DNA of 64,000 nucleotides from Liquidambar formosana. Taxonomy: Eukaryota; Streptophyta; Magnoliopsida; Saxifragales; Altingiaceae. Below the pieces are notes generated by a model. That model was not told the origin of the DNA. It saw only the letters and a list, made by a program, of their open reading frames with translations, and searched no databases. Shown here piece after piece: positions 35,350-46,932 of this stretch. The number at the start of each line of letters is the position of its first letter. Position 1 is the first letter of the stretch. Where the stretch lies: NCBI GenBank assembly GCA_039720395.1, contig CM077828.1, positions 24,160,717 to 24,224,716 of the forward strand, in the 5' to 3' direction. A program made the position numbers and the translations under genes.

Positions 35350-36793
35350 GCAAAGTTCCTACATATATAGAGGCACAAGTTTGATGGTAAGTCGCAAGTC
35401 GTTGTGGAAAATTTAGAGAAATTGGATTCCAGTGTACCGGTCATCAACCAGCAAATCAAGATGCCGTGGGTTTGCTTTCATCTTTCCTATCTTTTTCTGT
35501 GGAGTCTTCCAGGGAACTTCTAGGTACTTTTCTTGCTGCCAACTTGTAATAATCGAGGAAAACACTTCTCCAATGGTTGTTGTGGTATATTTATTTATTT
35601 ATTTTTATTTTATATTTTTGTGAACTTCAGGGAAACTCTCTGGTGTGAAAACATCCTAGGATTCCAAAATTGCCAACAACTTTGTACTGTAGTGGGTGGA
35701 TTATTAGGTTAAGCCAATATTTTGTTAAAATCTTTATGAATGGTCAAAATATGTGTAATGTTTATTTTTAAAGTCTTGGGCTACCAAGTGCCACCACGGG
35801 CTTAGTAAGTGCGGCGTCATAGATTTGAATCTTTAGAGGGGTCATTTTAGATATATAAAATGTTAAGATCGCATTCAATTTACCCTTTCCCGGACTCAAA
35901 CTCAATACTGGGTAATGACATTTTTAATAATATAGAAAAAATTGATTTCAAATGATATAAATTTTGCCACCCCGTTCCCACTAATTTCCCCACAATAATT
36001 CTTATAAAGTGATTAATTGATAATTATAATAGGCATTGATCACTTTGTGTACGTTCGTGTGTTACGTGTTAAGTAGGTAAAAATGGTAATGAAAATTTTG
36101 ATTTTTAATTTTTTTGAAGTTATATGTAAAACCCTACTTGGTTGGAATTTTGGCATTTTTGGTCACGTTGATAGACTTGCATTTTGAGGAAGTAGACTAA
36201 GCATTCGGTCCAACTTTGATAACAATATTTTCATTGAATTTTCAGCGAAATTAATAGAAATACTTCCTCCATTATTGCGTAAACATTGATGACGTTGAAG
36301 CAAAGATGTAATAAGTGTGTAATAAGTGTATTGACATTTCCTTGTTTAATATTTTTTCCTTCTATTCTTTTTTTTTTTTTTCAAATATTTAAATGACAAA
36401 AGAAAAGGGCATTGTAGATAAAGTAAAATAATTATAATAATGGCTCGACTTTTTATAATAAACAAAGGTCGTTAACATATTTATATAAAAAAAAAGTTTA
36501 AAAAAAAAAAAGGGTTGATCTAACTTTATGAGACAGGGAAGAAGTAATAATTTATTGATTTGTTTAATTTTGTGGACCCCTTTTGTCATTTGATAGACTT
36601 GGAGTGGGGACATTCGAATTTATCTCCAGATTAGGTCTAGATTAGTAGATTACGACTTTTATGTTAATAAGGGTTAAAATGTCATATTATAAACAATATA
36701 TGAAGGCGTCTTCGTAAACACCCCATTATTTTTAATTATTTTGATATGAAAGTTAATATTTGTGTTTTTTCATCATATTTATCACATTAAAAT

Positions 36794-36835
<42 letters not shown>

Positions 36836-37935
36836 CCTATGTTAGAAGTTGATGAAAAAATAAAAAATAAATTGTGCTATTCTTTTCAAGAAAAGAAAAA
36901 AAAATTTTACAAGTCGCTCACATAAAATGAGAGTAATACTCGTATAATTTGTATAAACATGGGAATACATGCACACAATCAATTATCCTTATTTATTTAG
37001 ACAAGTGACATGCAAAATATGAATGAGAAAGGAGAAGGAGTTCTTCCACCCAAGGGTGGAGGCAAGTATTTTCCGTGTAAATTTTACCTATGAGAGAGTT
37101 AATAATATTTTAAATAATTTTATTACAAATTGCAATTTATAAATAAAAATAAAAAATAAAAAAATAAAAAATGGAGGAGGAAGCTCGAAGGCGCCCCTTT
37201 CCGTCCCTTTCGGGGTGACCGGGTGAGATGCCTCGGAGACTGGCAATTTCTAACCCCTGTGACGGTGTGATTCACACTTGGGTGCACGTCACTCAAAGGA
37301 CTATTTCAAATCATCACGTGCATGTGACGTGGACAACATGACTCTCATGTAATTTTTGCCCTCCATGTGGGTCACGCGCTGCCGTGGTCTAAGCTCCTAC
37401 CAGCTTCTATCATCATTTTTGAAGAGGAAAACAGAAGGAAAAATTTTCATTCATTCGGTGACTACTTTCCAAATTAATTGCGCAAAAAAAACAAAAAAAA
37501 GTAAAGAGGAAAAAGTCGTGACCGTGTTGCGTATAAGTTCGGTCGAAGAAATAAAGCCAACGCTAGACTTAGGAGGAATATGGTGTGTTTGGTAGGAAGG
37601 AGAGGGTGAAGGATGGAAAAGGGGGAAGATGATAGCTTCAATGATAAGAACAAAATACCTCAGGTTGATACCTTCTCCGAGACCAAGTTACAAGGATGAC
37701 ACATGCCAAGTCTATAACAAGTACGGAGTACAAAGCAAACAATTTGATTCTCATAATTCCATTACAAAATCCAAAAATAAGTTAGCAAGAGAAAAACCAA
37801 ACATTCCCAACTCGGTCCAAGTCAATGTTGACTTTTTGAATCCAAAACAAGTTGATCTGTTACAAATTTCACCATCTCTCTATTCACCCGACCTGTCAAA
37901 TAATAATAAAACAGTAACATATATATTTATTTTTG
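35350..37935. other. intergenic, CML upstream side
   Basis: CML promoter on the minus strand, a (TA)n microsatellite at about 36799-36833, and no recognised gene. ORFs at 37356-37595 and 37629-37955 have no family match. Confidence 0.45.
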
Positions 37936-38115
37936 ACCAGGTTAATATATGTTAATATAAGTTATATCAGTACCATGCATTGAGGATTGAATCCTGAATC
38001 CTGTACATTGGCCTAATGTGTCCCGTAAACTACTAGTTTACGAGGTATAACCCTAAATGCAAGTGTTGATATAAGTTTTATCAGTATGTGCTCATTTGAT
38101 CATCATCCTATATAT
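37936..38115. repeat. diverged copy of the TA-associated palindromic element
   Basis: Left part TTAATATAAGTTATATCAGTACCATGCATTG and right part AAGTGTTGATATAAGTTTTATCAGTATGTGCTC..GATCATCATCCTATATATG match, in the inverse sense, the ends of the units at 40.4-41.0 kb. Inner palindromic sequence with AGTTTACGAGG is more diverged. It is flanked by TATATA-rich DNA on both sides. Confidence 0.6.
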
Positions 38116-39426
38116 GTTAGTCTTTTGAAATGCAATAAAATAAAATAATGAAATTACCCATAAATTGCATTCAAGTGGGTGAACAATGTGACATATCTTG
38201 CCATAACTCCATACAGAAAAAAAAAAAAAGCCCCACAATGCACTTGATAAGGACTGGTATGCTACCACACTAGACCAAAACAGCTTTGTAGTTTTAATCT
38301 ATGGCCCCCTCCCTCCAGGGCGAATATCCATGGGCCCCAATAAATTCCTCAAATAACTATGTTCTCAAAACTCAACATGTGCTGAGATGATGAGCACCGT
38401 TGGATGAGCTCATAGACAGTTTCAATTAAAAGTTGAAGAAGTTCTCCATCCAATGATGTTGAATGAGCACCTCAGTACCAAATGCATGGATACAGCCTAA
38501 TGTGTGTGTTAATTTATATCCATAAGTTGTACATGACCATCATCCTCTACATATAATATATAGAGGAAAAAATGAAAAAGGAGATGTTACGTTAATTAGT
38601 GGATAAATCTAGAGGGGGGCAAGTAGTTGAGTACCTAGTACCCAATCAATAGAATCCACCCTTACCCCTTTGACTTTTGAAAGTAAAGCAAAGCAATTCA
38701 ATTGAACATGCATCATCAATTGAACTGCAATTGGATGCATGTTCAATTGAATTGGCTTCTCATTGATTTTGATGTTGTTAGGAGATGATATTGAAGAACT
38801 GCTTGAGGAAATTTATCAACTACAGATCCTCATTTAACTTGCAGATGAGCTAACTCAGTGGATCATTTGTGGCATTGGTTTGGGTAGATATCTAAAGTAT
38901 AATATCCCCTCATTCAACTTGAAGAAAGATGAGTATGAAGAGAAATTTGAGGGAGAGAAGATTCTTATCTGTTGATGTAGACTAGCAACAACGGCGTAGT
39001 TGCTCATGAGGAGAGAAGACCAGAGTGAGAGAGGGCTGTTAAGAACGACTGTCAGCAAGATAGTATGACGGTTGGAGGGTAGGCGTTGTTGGGATGGTGT
39101 TCGTCGTATAGTGCTCATTAGCGTTGTTGGTGACATCTGCTGATATTTGAGAGAGAAAAGAAGGGTGAGAGAGAGTGAAAAGCGCTGTTATTAAAAGCGC
39201 TTTCTCTTATTTTGGAAGTGCAATTACTAACGCTTCCAGCTATATTGAAAGTGTCCTTTCCCGTCTTTATCAAAAATAATTTCTTTTACTTTGAAAGCGT
39301 CAGTATAATAGTTTCTTTTATACTTAAAGCGTGTTTAACAAACACGTGTTCAGCTTGAATAACTCAACCTCAACCATAGAACGACGCCGTTTATCTATTC
39401 ACTCCACATCCTTCAGACAGTTTCAA
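38116..39426. other. intergenic, HNH gene upstream region
   Basis: Contains short AT-rich and inverted tracts (near 38400-38490, GATGAGCACCGTTGGATGAG versus CATCCAATG..GAGCACCTC) and the HNH promoter. There is no TATA box in an obvious place; CACGTG lies near 39342. No gene seen. Confidence 0.4.
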
Positions 39427-39468
39427 ATGAGGAAATTCTTCCTCTACGCAAAAGAACAGAGAGGATGA
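39427..39468 (+). promoter_or_regulatory. upstream ORF of the HNH gene overlapping its start codon
   Basis: An ATG at 39427 opens 13 codons and stops at TGA 39466-39468. The main ATG is 39465-39467, so stop and start overlap as ATGA. It acts on translation only if the transcript starts upstream of 39427, which is unknown. Confidence 0.4.
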
Positions 39469-40766
39469 GGCCAAGCAAGCAACCAAGGAGGAGAGCCCAA
39501 TCGTCACCAACCAGAGACCGAACCACCGGCTCGTCCCGGTTCGAGCCAAACCTATCTGGGTCTCGCTCATCTAGGCTCCCTCCACCTTCCTCCTCTCTTC
39601 TCGACGGCGAGCTCGTTACTGACGACCTCCCTGCATTTGAAGACCTGCAAATCTCCACAGACTACACCAATCCTAACCCTAGAAGTTTCCCTTACAGTGT
39701 GAAGCAGCAGTGCTGGGATAAAGCAGAGAAGATCAAAGGGCGAGACCCAGATCGTTGGCGGCGAGACGCCCTCGGTAACATCGTCTTTCGGAAGCTCGTT
39801 GGTTGCCCTGGTTGTCTCTGTCATGATTATGACCACATTGTCCCTTACTCCAAGGTACTCCTTCTCTATATGTATGTAAGTATAGTTTCATTCTCTGTGT
39901 GGGTTTCTTTGTGTTTCTTTTTGTGGGTGTTGTTTGTTTGGATTCTGGTCGGGATTTTGTGAAGTGGGTAGTCTTTAATTTTGGTACTAGGCATCATCGT
40001 TTGGCTAGGATTTTCGAAGTACTTTCTTGTTTTTGAAAGCAAAAATTGCTTTGATTGATGTAATTTTATAAATTTAACCACACAGTACCTTAGTGTTTGC
40101 TTATAACATGTTTATTTGGACTAATTGATGTAATCCTGAATTTAGATTAGTATATGGAGAAAAGAAACTATAGACACTTAAATTCTTTTCTGGGCAGTAA
40201 CCCTCATGTTGTGATGAATTGCATTGCTTGACTAAGGTGGAAATGTGGGATATAGGTTTACAAACTGTACTAGTTATTGCTCAGTTATAATCATAGGGTT
40301 TTGTTTATGTACTACGTTCATACAGCCCATTGTGAGATAGTAATAATGACTTTTACACCATCATTTTGTAGACAACATTTCTTATATATATATATATATA
40401 TATATACGGATGATGATCAAGTGAGCACATGCTAATATAACTTATATCAATACTCGCATTGGGGGTTGTACCTCATGCATTAGTGGGTAATGGGTACATT
40501 GGGCCAATGCATGGGTACAACCTCCAAGCTAATATAACTTATATCAATATGTGTTGACCTGATCGGGACTAAGTATACATACATATATATATACGGATGA
40601 TGATCAGGTGAGCATGTGCTGATATAACTTATATAAATATTCGCATTGGCGGTTGTACCTCATGCATTAGTGGGTAATGGGTATATTGGGCCAATGCATG
40701 GGTACAACCTCCAAGCTAATATAACTTATATCAACACGTGTTGACTTGATCGGGACTAAGTATACA

Positions 40767-40813
<47 letters not shown>

Positions 40814-43800
40814 ATGATGATCAGGTAAGCACATGTTGATATAACTTATATCAACACCCGCATTGGGAGTTGTACCTAGTGCATTAGTGGGATATGAGGT
40901 ACATTGGACTAATGCAAAGGGTACAACCCCCAATGCATGGTGCTAATATAACTTATATCAACACATGCTGATGGGAACATAACCGTGTGTGTATATATAT
41001 ATATATATATCAATGAAAATATTTCTTATAATTTTGACATTGTTTGGTTCTTGTCTTATCGTGGTTCTTTTACTTAATCTGGACCTTTTTGTATGTTTGG
41101 TAACTAATCATTTCATTAAGAACTCTAACCTCCATAATAGATACAAAACCCATCATCATTTTCAAGTAAAGAGATTCAAAGGATGGGTCTTAAGAACAAC
41201 ATTTTTACATTATTTTTAAAGAGCAAAAAGATCTCTCTGTTTCTCTGTTCACATGTTTGAAAGAGCAGCTGGGGAAAATTGCAGCCTGCGTAAGCTTACT
41301 CTAAAAATCTATGCAGAGTCAAGTTCCCTTTTTTACAAAGTGGGCAGAGTTCATGCATTAGAAAAGCCAATTTTTAGTATGATTTTAGACCACCCTCCCT
41401 AATTGCAGAAATCTTCCATACTAGCAATGCATGGCGGCAAATTCTTGTCTCTTATGAAGAAGTTTGTAAGGCATGCAGTTGTCTTGAGACAAAATCTTGA
41501 GTTTAGAGTAATAGTACCTCAAACCAGCTGGAGACTAGTTTGGGTTATCAAGAACATAAATGTTTTCATTTGTGATACTAGAAAAGATCCTTCTTTCTTT
41601 TTTTAAAAACCCATATGGGAACATGAAAAAGTTTTGGGAAATAAAACAATAGCTACTCTCTTTCTCAAAATTTTAAATTTAAGGAAAAGAGTTATCCTAT
41701 AATTATTTTTCTTAGAAAGATTAACTATTGTGGCTCTAGTGGCTAATGAATGTGTTGATTCTAGACTTAAAAGTGGGATCCCAGGTATTTTGGCAAAGAT
41801 TGACTTAGAAAAAGCGTACGATCATGTTAATTGGAACTTTCTTATCTACTTGCTTCATAGGATGGGATTTAGGGTGAGATGGCATAAGTGGATTGCTTGG
41901 TGTATATCTACCCCTTCTTTTTCGATTTTGGTGAGTGGGTCCTCTTATGGTTTTTTTCAAGGTTCTAGAAGGGTTCGCCAAGGAGACCGTCTTTCTCCAT
42001 TTTTATTTATCATGGTTATGGAAGTCTTGAGCAAATTTATTTCCAAAGCTGTGGATGCAAACCTACTGGGTGGATTTGAAGTGGGTGATGGTCGGATTGG
42101 TTTGGGCAAGGTGTCACACTTACTTTTTGCCAATGATGCATTAATCTTTTGCGGTGTGGAGGAGGAACACATGTCAAATTTAAGGGTTATTCTACTCTCC
42201 TTTGAGGCGGTTTCGGGGCTTAGAGTCAACCTTGGTAAAACCAATCTTATTCCGGTGGGGAATGTTGTTAATATGGATAACCTTGCTACTATTTTGAGTT
42301 GTAAAGTGGGGAAATTACCGACATCATACCTTGGTCTTCCTTTTGGGGCCCGATTCAAATACCCAAAAGTGTGGGATCCCATTATTGAGAGAATCGAAAG
42401 AAGACTTAGTGGTTGGAAAAAAGGGTACCTTTCTAAATGGGGCAAGTTGACACTTATCCATAGTGTATTTTCATCCATACCCATTTACTTTATGTCCATT
42501 TATAAAATACCTAAGTCCGTGGCTTATAGGATTGAAAAACTTGAAAAGGATTTTTTATGGAATGGAGTGGGTGGTGTACGGAAATTTAATCTTGTTAATT
42601 GGAGCATCGTTTGTCTTCCAAAGTATATGGGGGGATTAGGGGTTAGGTCCATTGTTTGCACTAACCAAGCTCTTATGGGGAAATGGCTTTGGAGATTTGG
42701 CAAAGGTGTCCAAGGTTTATGGCGGGATGTGATCATTTGGAAGTATGGTATTACTAGAGAAGGTTGGTGGTCTAATGATGTAAATGGTCCACATGGGGTG
42801 GTACTTTGGAAGGCTATCATGCAAGGGTTTAGGGATTTTATTAGAGAGATTGGGTTTAAAGTGGGAGATGGTAGTAGGGTGAAATTTTGGCAAGATTTGT
42901 GGTGCTCCAATGCTCCTCTTATAGGTGGAATTTCCCGCTTTATTTTCTATTGCTACTAATAAGGATGCATTGGTTGCGGATTGCTTGGGAGGGGATGCCG
43001 GTTCAGCGGTTCTCGACATTGGAATGTCCTTTTTAATAGACACTTTAATGTTTGGGAATTGGATGAAGCTTTGCTTTTCTTTCAAACTCTTTACAAAAGT
43101 AAGATTTTGGAGGGTGAGAATGATTCCTTAGTTTGGCGTAAGGATGCTAAAGGGCCATTCTCCATAAAATCTTACTACAATTGTGTAAGACCTATAGGTA
43201 ATATTTTTCTCCCGGCTAAAATCATTTGGATATCCCTACTAAGGTCACCTTTTTTTGTTTGTTGGTGGGAAGTGATAAGTGTTTGACTTTGGATAATCTT
43301 GCTAAGAAAGGGTGGTATGTGCCGAATAGATGTGTTCTTTGTAAAAAAGAAGCAGAGTCGGTGGATCATCTCTTCATACATTGTGATGTGGGTAGAAATC
43401 TTTGGATGCTATTGTTTAACTTGTTTGGAGTTCATTGGGTGCTTCCATCCTCCACTTACGACCTTTTGGTGGGGTGGAGTTTTAAGGGGGGCTGTAAAAA
43501 GCTAAAGTTATATGGCGCATGGCTCCGCATGCTATTTTGTGGTGTATATGGAAGGAAAGGAATGCTAGGACTTTTGATGGGGTGGAGAAGGATATTATTG
43601 GTCTCAAATCACTTTTCCTCAAGTCTTTGTTCGTGTGGTATTCTAGTCATACCAATGCTACTAACTTTTCTTCTATTAATTTTGTGGATTCATTTAGGCT
43701 TTAGAGGGGGTGATACTTAGTCTTTGTATATGGCTTATGTACATGGGCTTTGCCCTTTTTTGTTCATCAATACATATTTACCTTATCAAAAAAAAGAAGA

Positions 43801-44713
43801 AAAAGAAAGATTAACTATTAATTTCTCTTAATAAATTTTTAGATACATATCTTGCAAAACTTTTGACAGCAATCAGTCTGAAAAGGTTCTGCCATTTGAA
43901 CAGTATTTCCTTTTGAGGCGAATATCAATATAGTCTCTTTGAAATACTTAAATATTTGTAGCTTGACTTGTTTCATTTGGATTAGTTGCTCAAATTTTTA
44001 AAGAGTTGTCATGGATCCTTGTTTTCTCTTTTTAAACATACACTCCTTGTTGCTTGACTGTAATCTTAGAGCTTGACTGGAATCAATCTTGTCTCTTCTA
44101 CATATAAGTTTGTTTGAGTTTTTATATTCACAAGGTGGTTGTCATATTTAAATATGCATTGTGTCCACTTGCCAGAAAATAGGGAGACTTCTTGTCTCAG
44201 ACCAAGAGATCTCCGTCTCAAAGCCTGATCTTAGTTTGTTATTTGGAAGTTGGAACTGCTGTTTGAGGCTATGCTTTAAATATTTTTAATTTCAGGGTGG
44301 AAAAAGCACACTGGAAAATTGTCAGGTTTTACAGGTATGAACTTCGTCTCCTTTCAGCATCTATCATATATGTTATTTGCTTTCGCTGTTCTCATTTATT
44401 GCTTTCTCCTAATCGGTGTATAAGGGCAATTTATTTTTGCATATTGAGGCTACTTGTTTTAAGCTTTTAGCACAAATGTTACTCTTGTATACGATTTCAG
44501 TTGACTTCATCAAACTAATAAAATTTCACTAAGTTTTGATAAAGGGGGACCTATATTTGAAAGTAAATATTTTGAAGCATGTGTCCTATTGATATCTTTT
44601 GAGAAGCTATTGCTCCTCAAACTTTCCTTGAATATTTTAGAAGATTGATGAAATATTCCCTGACAAGATTATTTGACCCGGGAGTTTTAAGAGGTTGCAT
44701 CTAATTGTCCTCT

Positions 44714-44744
<31 letters not shown>

Positions 44745-45549
44745 GGACCTAAAAGAAGAGATCAGATAAGGATGAAGTAGAAGCAATGGTGCCTCAACAA
44801 ATGGAACCAACAATTATACCGGTGGTGGCCTTGATTATATAGATCCTGCAATCAGATTATCCTAAGCATGTGAGACAAGGACACACACACACACACACAC
44901 TATCTCTCTCTTGCTATTCTTTGTTTTTGTGCTGTTCTTAATGGATGTTTGATCATATGGTTAATGATCACATCAATCTTACTGTTCTGCTGATTTCTTT
45001 TTGACTTAGGATCGCACACATACAACTTTTTTTCCTTTTTTCTTCCCAAGCTTGGTGTGTTCTTTCCAGTTACATGCTATTCATTTTTTACCCCAAAATT
45101 TACTTCAAGTGCCATGATTGCTTTGGCTGTTAAAAAACATGTAGAATAAAGTAGTTTTTTAACTGTAGTGTCCATATGGGCGGGATTGGGCAGTATATTA
45201 TTTGGATTGGTTCTCAGTTTTGCTCCATTCCTATATGATGTGCATCTTAGCTCTTTAAGAAAACCGCCTTCTCTCCTGCAGGCAACAGTTAATCGATCCA
45301 AGGGGAACCGTACCGAGATATCCAAAGCTGATCTCATTCAGAAAAGTTCTTATTGCCGGGTTTCAGGTATATGCAGGTCTTGTAAAAGTCATGTTAAGTC
45401 CTCTAGGAAATGGATATTCTGGAATTAGTGATTGGAGACTATCATTTGTTTCTAAATGTACTGCAGGGCGAGACATGGATCTTCTTGAACTGTCAGCCTT
45501 TGGCAATGTCCGCCGTGGACAAGACTCAGGGGGATGTCGCATTCAATGA
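39465..45549 (+). CDS. HNH-domain nuclease-like protein, 198 aa
   Basis: Small plant HNH protein (Arabidopsis At3g47490 type as I recall); the biological role is not known to me. Exons 39465-39854, 44296-44334, 45282-45366 and 45467-45549 are all GT-AG and give 198 residues. Residues 1-75 are basic and Ser/Pro-rich. The core has GCPGCLCHDYDHIVPYSKGG (112-131), then ENCQ (137-140) and VNRSKGN (146-152). H124 is the presumed general base, with N138 and N147 the other two HNH positions, so the third is Asn instead of His, as in many HNH proteins. C114 and C117 may bind zinc. The 4.44-kb first intron splits the DHI..SK|GG motif and houses a LINE and three palindromic repeat units. Confidence 0.9.
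40385..41010. repeat. array of three (TA)n-bounded palindromic elements
   Basis: Units at about 40407-40580, 40594-40768 and 40811-40987 are each bordered by TA-rich microsatellite. Each starts GGATGATGATCA(A/G)GT.AGCA..TGCT.ATATAACTTATATCAA and contains GTTGTACC..TGCATTAGTGGG. It then passes to the inverse half GGGTACAACC..AATATAACTTATATCAA. Units 1 and 2 share a GATCGGGACTAAGTATACATAC tail absent from unit 3, which points to a secondary duplication. Non-coding, about 175 bp each. The habit of sitting inside TA runs is like the rice Micron elements. Confidence 0.8.
41714..41729. repeat. LINE target-site duplication, left copy
   Basis: AGAAAGATTAACTATT; the same 16 bases occur at 43804-43819. 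Confidence 0.9.
41730..43803 (+). mobile_element. 5'-truncated L1-type LINE insertion in HNH intron 1
   Basis: Non-LTR retrotransposon fragment between exact 16-bp target-site duplications. An open frame at 41730-42959 encodes reverse transcriptase from inside the fingers (ALVANECVDSRLKSG) through IDLEKAYDHVNW, QGDRLSPFLF and a catalytic box reading FANDAL where FADD is expected, so the first catalytic Asp is Asn. The thumb region (YLGLPFGARFK..WKKGYLSKWGKLTLI) and the zinc-binding zf-RVT part (about 43226-43500, with CVLCKKEAESVDHLFIHC) follow in other frames. At least one frameshift is therefore present. An A-rich tail at 43790-43803 ends the element. It is in the same orientation as the host gene. 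Confidence 0.95.
43804..43819. repeat. LINE target-site duplication, right copy
   Basis: AGAAAGATTAACTATT, identical to 41714-41729, directly after the A-rich tail. Confidence 0.9.
44716..44741. repeat. (GA)n microsatellite in HNH intron 2
   Basis: About 13 GA units. A second (AC)n run lies at about 44881-44900. Confidence 0.9.
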
Positions 45550-46242
45550 CCAGTTCTAGCAGTAGAACATTATGTGTTGTAGAATTGATTCAAGATAGAG
45601 AACAGGAAAATTTTATACAAGGTGTTGATCAGGTAAGAGCTTCATGCACACTTGGGTACAATGCTCAATAAAATTTGTATCAAACCAATGTTGTTGGGTA
45701 TATTTGAATGCATGAGTATCATTTAGTGATCTGCATTGACATTTTCTTTCCATAGCGAAGGTACTTTTGAAAGTTTAGGATTTCCAATTCACCGAGGTAT
45801 CACTCTCAATGAGCTAAGCATAGAGATATTACATTTTGCTACCAGGAGAGAAGTCTCAAAGGGATATAGTTTGAGCTTACGATATAAAACCTTTGATAAG
45901 GAGCCTTGAAACTCTGAAATAGTTGGAAGCCATTGTTAAAAGATAGACGTTGAGTTGGTGTACGTGCCCTTTTGGGAAGGGCTTGCTTATTTGCTATTCA
46001 GTGAAATTATTGGTATGATCACTTGGGCAGAGAAATGCTCTTGGTCTCTAAAATCAACTTAACAAAGCTTTACCTTTGTCGATTTTCCATTTCTTTGGTG
46101 AGCGTTTAATTTGGTTATTGCCCAATTGCATCCAGTTTCTCTGGTAAGTTAACCACCTTTAGTTAAGTAATCTCCAACCCTGGATGGCTGTAAATTCAAG
46201 AGCTCTATCTGATTTAAGGGAAGGGGAAGGACTACTTCTAAT

Positions 46243-46924
46243 TAGGGGTTTTAGTGGTTTAGGTTAAAATCCAGAACCAAACCGGTTGGTTTGGTTTGGT
46301 TTGGTTTTTTTGTCATTAGGTTTGGTTTTGGTTCTAATTTTAGAAAACCGAATTAAAGTGGTTTCGTTTTGGTTTTCATGTTTAAAAAACCAAACCAAAC
46401 CGAAAAAACCGAAAAATATGTAATATATATATAATTTTATATATTATATATCAAACTTTAGTTTATAAATTTCCTAAACTGCAGAATAGGTAATAAATTC
46501 AAAATAGTAATACCGAACTTACTGAAGTACAAAACCTACTGAATAGTGAGTAGTTGAATACTGAATAAGTGACTAATGATGTTGGCATGTATTAGATTAG
46601 AGATTTGAACTTGGATCGACATATGTCAATATGTTTCCATTTTGATACAATGTTTAATGTTTTTTTTAGTTGCTAATGTAATGCTTTTATTAAAAATGTT
46701 TTTATTTGGAGTTTAGGCATGTCATTTTTTTCATTTTCAATTATTTGTTACTACTTGATAGGTTAAAACCGAAACCGAACCAAACCAAACCGAAATTTTT
46801 TGGTTTGGTTTGGTTTTTTTATAGTATGATTTGGTTTTGGTTTGGCAAAAACAAAACCGAAGTATAATGATTTAGTTTGAAATCTACCCTAAAACTGAAT
46901 CAAACCGAACCACTAACACTCCTA
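46243..46924. mobile_element. hAT-like MITE, 682 bp, GGTTTGGTTT-rich ends
   Basis: The left end TAGGGGTTTTAGTGGTTTAGG pairs with the reverse complement of the right end, TAGGAGTGTTAGTGGTTCGG. Flanks CTTCTAAT (46235-46242) and CTTCCAAT (46925-46932) form an 8-bp duplication with one mismatch. Sub-terminal arms are GGTTTGGTTTGGTTT / AAACCAAACC repeats that fold on each other. Non-coding. Confidence 0.8.
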
Positions 46925-46932
46925 CTTCCAAT

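Noticed and set aside
39413..39836. Minus-strand ORFs opposite the first HNH exon
   Set aside because: Antisense shadows of a GC-rich coding exon; the plus frame has the conserved domain and matching splice sites.
40385..41010. Possible CRISPR-like array (three regularly spaced repeats)
   Set aside because: Repeats are about 175 bp, self-complementary and separated by TA microsatellites in a plant intron; not a CRISPR architecture.
41957..42910. Minus-strand ORFs of 175 and 128 codons
   Set aside because: Shadows of the LINE reverse-transcriptase frame on the opposite strand; no domain of their own.
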